NCBI GenBank assembly: GCA_027023175.1
Contig: JALVWW010000320.1
Span: 1-24,679 of the forward strand
Direction: 5' to 3'
Origin: Campylobacterales bacterium
Lineage (GTDB): Bacteria > Campylobacterota > Campylobacteria > Campylobacterales > JALSKU01
DNA: 24,679 nt
Below are positions 22,014 to 24,679 of the stretch, in pieces. A model generated the notes under the pieces. That model searched no databases, was not told where the DNA came from, and was given only the letters and a program-made list of their open reading frames with translations. The position numbers and the translations under genes were made by a program. Positions within the stretch are counted from its first letter, which is position 1. Every line of letters starts with the position of its first letter.

Positions 22014-23159
22014 CTAACTTTTGCTTGATAACAAATTATCAATGTAGTTTAGTTCTCTTTTTTTTATTTCCTGTCCTATTTCGGCACCCCTAAAACCATC
22101 TTTTAGGATATCATGAGCTTTTACATCCGTTTTAAATCTATTGTAATAAATATTTAACTCTTTTGCTCTATTTTTAATAGACGGTTTATAATTTTCAAGA
22201 TACATTTTTATGGGAATTTTCAGTGCAATTTCAAGTAGCTTTTTATCATCTATTTTACCTTTTGTCTCCGGCTGAAGCTTATAAAGTTTTTCATACTCTT
22301 TTGGGGCACCCAAACAATCTAGTAAAAAGTTTATATCGACATTTAAATATTGACTTAATATGTATAAAAAATAGTATTTATAATACTCTTTTTCAAATGA
22401 ATTTTGATATCTTAAAAAAACTCTGCTTATTTTAAAGAAATTTTTACACCCTGTATCTATACCAAAAAGTTTTTTTAAGATATCTAGCTTTACAAGATAG
22501 TAAAATCCGTAATGAAGATATTTTGCATTAAACAGTTTTTCAAACTCCCAAAAAATTCTCTCTTTGCTCAAGTCATCAAGACTTAGTTGCTTCATAAGCA
22601 TTATAGAGTTTTTTTCACATTTAAAACCGAGTCTTGTGCTAAATTGAACAGCCCTTAAAACCCTCAGACTGTCTTCTTTAAAGCTGTTTGCATCTACTAC
22701 TTTTATAATTTTATTTTTGATATCATTTACTCCACCCCAAAAATCAAGTAGTTTTTCTTCATATATTTGATACATCAAAGCATTGATAGTAAAGTCTCTT
22801 CTTTTGGAAGCCTCTTTTTCATCACTTGTTATCTTTACTTCAAAGGCTTTGTGTCCAAAACCTCTCTTTTTTTCAACTCTAGGAAGAGATATATCAATAT
22901 TGTTATATTTGTACACAAAAAAACTTTTGCCTACCCCTTTTGCACCGACTTTAGTCATAATATTATCAAAATCTTTTGGATTGATATCATAAACTTCTAC
23001 ATCAAGGTCATAAACTCTTCTACCAAGAAGTGTATCCCTGAGTGCCCCGCCTACGATATAAGCCCTTTTGGTATGGCTTGAGAGTAAATCTTTTATGTAT
23101 AAAAAGTCTTTATAAGTTGATTGCTCGATACTATTTTTTATATTCACTAAGTCTTTCAT
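22014..23159 (-). CDS. cca: CCA-adding tRNA nucleotidyltransferase family protein
   Basis: This class II nucleotidyltransferase adds or repairs the CCA end of tRNAs. The 381-aa product has GGALRD (residues 37-42), the metal-binding DLD (D51, D53), KRRDFTINALMY and the EDSLRVLRAVQFSTRLGF motif of the neck domain, followed by a divergent helical C-terminus. Whether it performs all three additions or only C or A addition, as in split systems, cannot be told here. I prefer ATG 23159 to the TTG at 23162. The start lies inside the CiaD-like gene (29-base overlap) without a clear Shine-Dalgarno, so translation is probably coupled. Confidence 0.9.
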   Translation of the reverse strand: MKDLVNIKNSIEQSTYKDFLYIKDLLSSHTKRAYIVGGALRDTLLGRRVYDLDVEVYDINPKDFDNIMTKVGAKGVGKSFFVYKYNNIDISLPRVEKKRGFGHKAFEVKITSDEKEASKRRDFTINALMYQIYEEKLLDFWGGVNDIKNKIIKVVDANSFKEDSLRVLRAVQFSTRLGFKCEKNSIMLMKQLSLDDLSKERIFWEFEKLFNAKYLHYGFYYLVKLDILKKLFGIDTGCKNFFKISRVFLRYQNSFEKEYYKYYFLYILSQYLNVDINFLLDCLGAPKEYEKLYKLQPETKGKIDDKKLLEIALKIPIKMYLENYKPSIKNRAKELNIYYNRFKTDVKAHDILKDGFRGAEIGQEIKKRELNYIDNLLSSKS

Positions 23160-23433
23160 CAATACTGGCCAAAAGATACTCTAAAAAGTTAAGCGTCATA
23201 TCAAGTTTTGCTTCAATATTTTGAGTATTAGGAGACTTAAATCCTTCAAACAAAACAAGTATCCTTTCTCTTAAGTTTTTTAAAAACTGTTCCTCTTTTG
23301 TATGAAGATGTGAAGTTGTAGGAGAATTGTTATCATCAGTTTTTGTTTTATCCAAAGAGACCTCGTTTTCGTTTTGTGGCACATCATTATCTATTTCAGC
23401 TAAAGTAGAAAGTACAATGTCTTTTAATTCCAT
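23131..23433 (-). CDS. CiaD-like domain protein
   Basis: The C-terminal half (LRERILVLFEGFKSPNTQNI and onward, ending in FLEYLLASIDERL) resembles the domain shared with Campylobacter jejuni CiaD (Cj0788), a small protein studied as a secreted invasion effector; there too, as I recall, the gene lies directly before cca. The 100-aa product has an N-terminal helix (MELKDIVLSTLAEI), a polar low-complexity linker (about 22-48) and the helical domain. No signal peptide or transmembrane helix. In an environmental relative the ancestral role is likely housekeeping, not host invasion. The start may be ATG 23433 (AAGGTGG 11 bases upstream) or GTG 23448. It overlaps the TPR gene by 10 bases and cca by 29. 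Confidence 0.7.
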   Translation of the reverse strand: MELKDIVLSTLAEIDNDVPQNENEVSLDKTKTDDNNSPTTSHLHTKEEQFLKNLRERILVLFEGFKSPNTQNIEAKLDMTLNFLEYLLASIDERLSEYKK

Positions 23434-23672
23434 AATCTTAGTAACCACCTTTCAAATTCTCTAAATTCTATATCGCTGTTCATTTCTATAAAAAACTTTT
23501 TCATCTCTTCGTTGACTCCATCAAAACTTTTTCTGATGCCCGAAAGTCTTTTTATGGCAATCTTTGCCTCTTTGTTGTCAGGATTGGCTTTTAGAATTTC
23601 TTTATATATCTCCAAAGCCTCATCTTTGAGACCCTGGAGCTCATAAATAGAAGCCAATGTAAGAGTTTTCAT
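23424..23672 (-). CDS. Small single-TPR protein
   Basis: The 82-aa product opens with one tetratricopeptide unit (LASIYELQGLKDEALEIYKE then ILKANPDNKEA, about residues 6-40) followed by an amphipathic C-terminal helix rich in acidic and aromatic residues. No signal peptide or membrane segment. Such a short TPR protein probably binds a partner; the overlapping CiaD-like protein downstream is the obvious candidate, but that is inference. The ATG follows the leuB stop by 17 bases with only a weak Shine-Dalgarno. Confidence 0.82.
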   Translation of the reverse strand: MKTLTLASIYELQGLKDEALEIYKEILKANPDNKEAKIAIKRLSGIRKSFDGVNEEMKKFFIEMNSDIEFREFERWLLRLWN

Positions 23673-23689
23673 AAGTTTAATTGTCCGAT

Positions 23690-24679
23690 TTATAAATTTT
23701 CTGCAATTACTGTTCCCATTTCACTGGTTGAACACACTTTTTTTGCACCATACTTCGCCATATCGCCTGTCCTGTATCCCAGGTGTAAGCTTTTTGCTAT
23801 GGCACTGTCTATCATATCGGCAGCTTCCGCCTCACCCAAAGAGTATCTAAGTAGCATACTAGCACTTGAGATAGTTGCTATAGGATTAGCTATGCCCTGT
23901 CCGGCAATATCGGGAGCCGAACCGTGTATAGGCTCGTATACTCCTATTTTTCCGCCAATGGAAGCTGACGGCAAAAGTCCTATAGAGCCGCTTATCATAC
24001 TTGCTTCATCGCTTAAAATATCTCCAAATATGTTACCTGTAAGTATAACATCGAACTGTTTTGGATCTCTTACAAGTTGCATAGAAGCATTATCCACATA
24101 CATGTGAGTTAACTCAACTTCAGGATACTCTTTTGCTACCTCTTCGGCAGTCTCTCTCCAAAGCTGACTTACCTCTAAAACATTTGCTTTATCGACTGAA
24201 CATACCTTTTTGTTTCGTTTCATTGCTATATCAAAAGCTATCTTGGCTATCCTTTTTATCTCATCTTTTGTATATACCATAGTGTTGTAAGCCCTGTCAT
24301 GAAGCTTTTCTCTAGGCTCGCCAAAGTAAATACCGCCTGTAAGCTCTCTAACCACCATAAGATCAACGCCCTCAACAACCTCTTTTTTAAGAGTACTTGC
24401 ATCAGTCAATTCATCATATATCTTAACCGGTCTTAGATTGGCAAATACACCCAAAGCACTTCTAAATCTCAAAAGTCCAGTCTCAGGCTTTTTGTCTCTT
24501 GGTAGGTTATCCCATTTATATCCGCCGATAGAGCCAAACAAAACCGCATCACTTTTTAAAGCTCCCTCGACTGTCTCCTTTGGAAGAGGATCACCTGTAG
24601 CATCATAGGCACATCCACCCATAAGATACTCTTTATAGTTAAACTCTATATCACACTTTTTACCGACAGCATTTAAAAC
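23690..24679 (-). CDS. leuB: 3-isopropylmalate dehydrogenase (5' truncated by window edge)
   Basis: LeuB oxidises and decarboxylates 3-isopropylmalate with NAD in leucine synthesis. The frame is open from base 24679 to the stop at 23690, about 329 residues; roughly 25-30 N-terminal residues are beyond the window, so the ATG at 24622 is internal (upstream codons read VLNAVGKKCDIEFNY, typical LeuB). Visible motifs are GGCAYDATGDPLP, LRPVKIYDEL, VRELTGGIYFGEPRE, the substrate and metal-binding TGNIFGDILSDEASMI and the NAD-binding GVYEPIHGSAPDIAGQGIANP. It appears to head the minus-strand run TPR, CiaD-like, cca, csd6, csd4. leuA, leuC or leuD may lie just upstream, outside the window. Confidence 0.97.
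   Translation of the reverse strand, partial: VLNAVGKKCDIEFNYKEYLMGGCAYDATGDPLPKETVEGALKSDAVLFGSIGGYKWDNLPRDKKPETGLLRFRSALGVFANLRPVKIYDELTDASTLKKEVVEGVDLMVVRELTGGIYFGEPREKLHDRAYNTMVYTKDEIKRIAKIAFDIAMKRNKKVCSVDKANVLEVSQLWRETAEEVAKEYPEVELTHMYVDNASMQLVRDPKQFDVILTGNIFGDILSDEASMISGSIGLLPSASIGGKIGVYEPIHGSAPDIAGQGIANPIATISSASMLLRYSLGEAEAADMIDSAIAKSLHLGYRTGDMAKYGAKKVCSTSEMGTVIAENL

Noticed and set aside
22767..23081. 104-aa and 69-aa plus-strand frames opposite cca
   Set aside because: Both mirror the conserved catalytic region of cca and lack start signals.
1..24679. tRNA, rRNA, CRISPR arrays, insertion sequences or prophage
   Set aside because: I read the gaps between genes and saw no cloverleaf with a TTCGAAT-type arm, no spaced direct repeats and no transposase or phage gene. 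Almost all bases are in recognisable chromosomal genes.

Overview
The window is a compact, AT-rich bacterial chromosome segment that reads as Campylobacterota (Epsilonproteobacteria). The evidence is the nap gene order (napA-G-H-B-F-x-L-D, with no napC and with the beta-propeller gene napL), a csd4/csd6-type peptidoglycan carboxypeptidase pair, a CiaD-like gene directly before cca, and the blocks rpiB/apt/dedA/pepA/ychF and folD/cytochrome/hemL, whose order I recall from Campylobacter jejuni. A nitrate-respiring free-living relative (Sulfurimonas- or Sulfurovum-like) is likely, but the genus cannot be fixed from this segment.

Layout: 1-6733 (+) holds the 3' two thirds of napA, then napG, napH, napB, napF, an unrecognised 89-aa gene, napL, napD and a stand-alone Aer/CetB-type PAS protein, mostly overlapping or abutting. 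It is followed by psd with its own promoter (6750-7612). From 7713 to 16047 (-) runs a long co-directional housekeeping block, listed here in transcription order: folD, then lepB, an S2P-type metalloprotease, rpiB, a membrane/coiled-coil protein, a 30-aa membrane peptide, apt, trpB, a DedA protein, pepA and ychF. 16110-18529 (+) carries a monoheme cytochrome c, hemL, an AtpZ/AtpI-like protein and a four-helix membrane protein. 18488-19714 is a small regulatory-looking pair: a PAS protein with a kinase-like remnant (-) divergent from a putative HTH protein (+), with a perfect 10-bp inverted repeat between them. 19708-24679 (-) runs, in transcription order, from 3'-complete but 5'-cut leuB through a TPR protein, a CiaD-like protein, cca and csd6 to csd4.

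How the genes work together: the nap genes build a periplasmic nitrate reductase (NapAB) fed by the NapGH quinol dehydrogenase, with NapF, NapL and NapD as maturation or accessory factors. The adjacent PAS protein may link redox state to behaviour. The csd4/csd6 pair trims peptidoglycan stem peptides and in relatives sets helical cell shape. The rest is core metabolism, secretion and translation.

Most notable beyond routine annotation: the unrecognised gene between napF and napL; a lipoprotein-like NapB signal; mutually exclusive hairpins at the start of napF; a 30-aa membrane peptide translationally coupled to apt; a leader ORF plus perfect hairpin at the lepB ribosome binding site; the divergent HTH/PAS module with its palindrome; and two tail-to-tail gene overlaps. 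No tRNA, rRNA, CRISPR array, insertion sequence or phage gene was recognised, and no gene-free stretch exceeds 300 bases.
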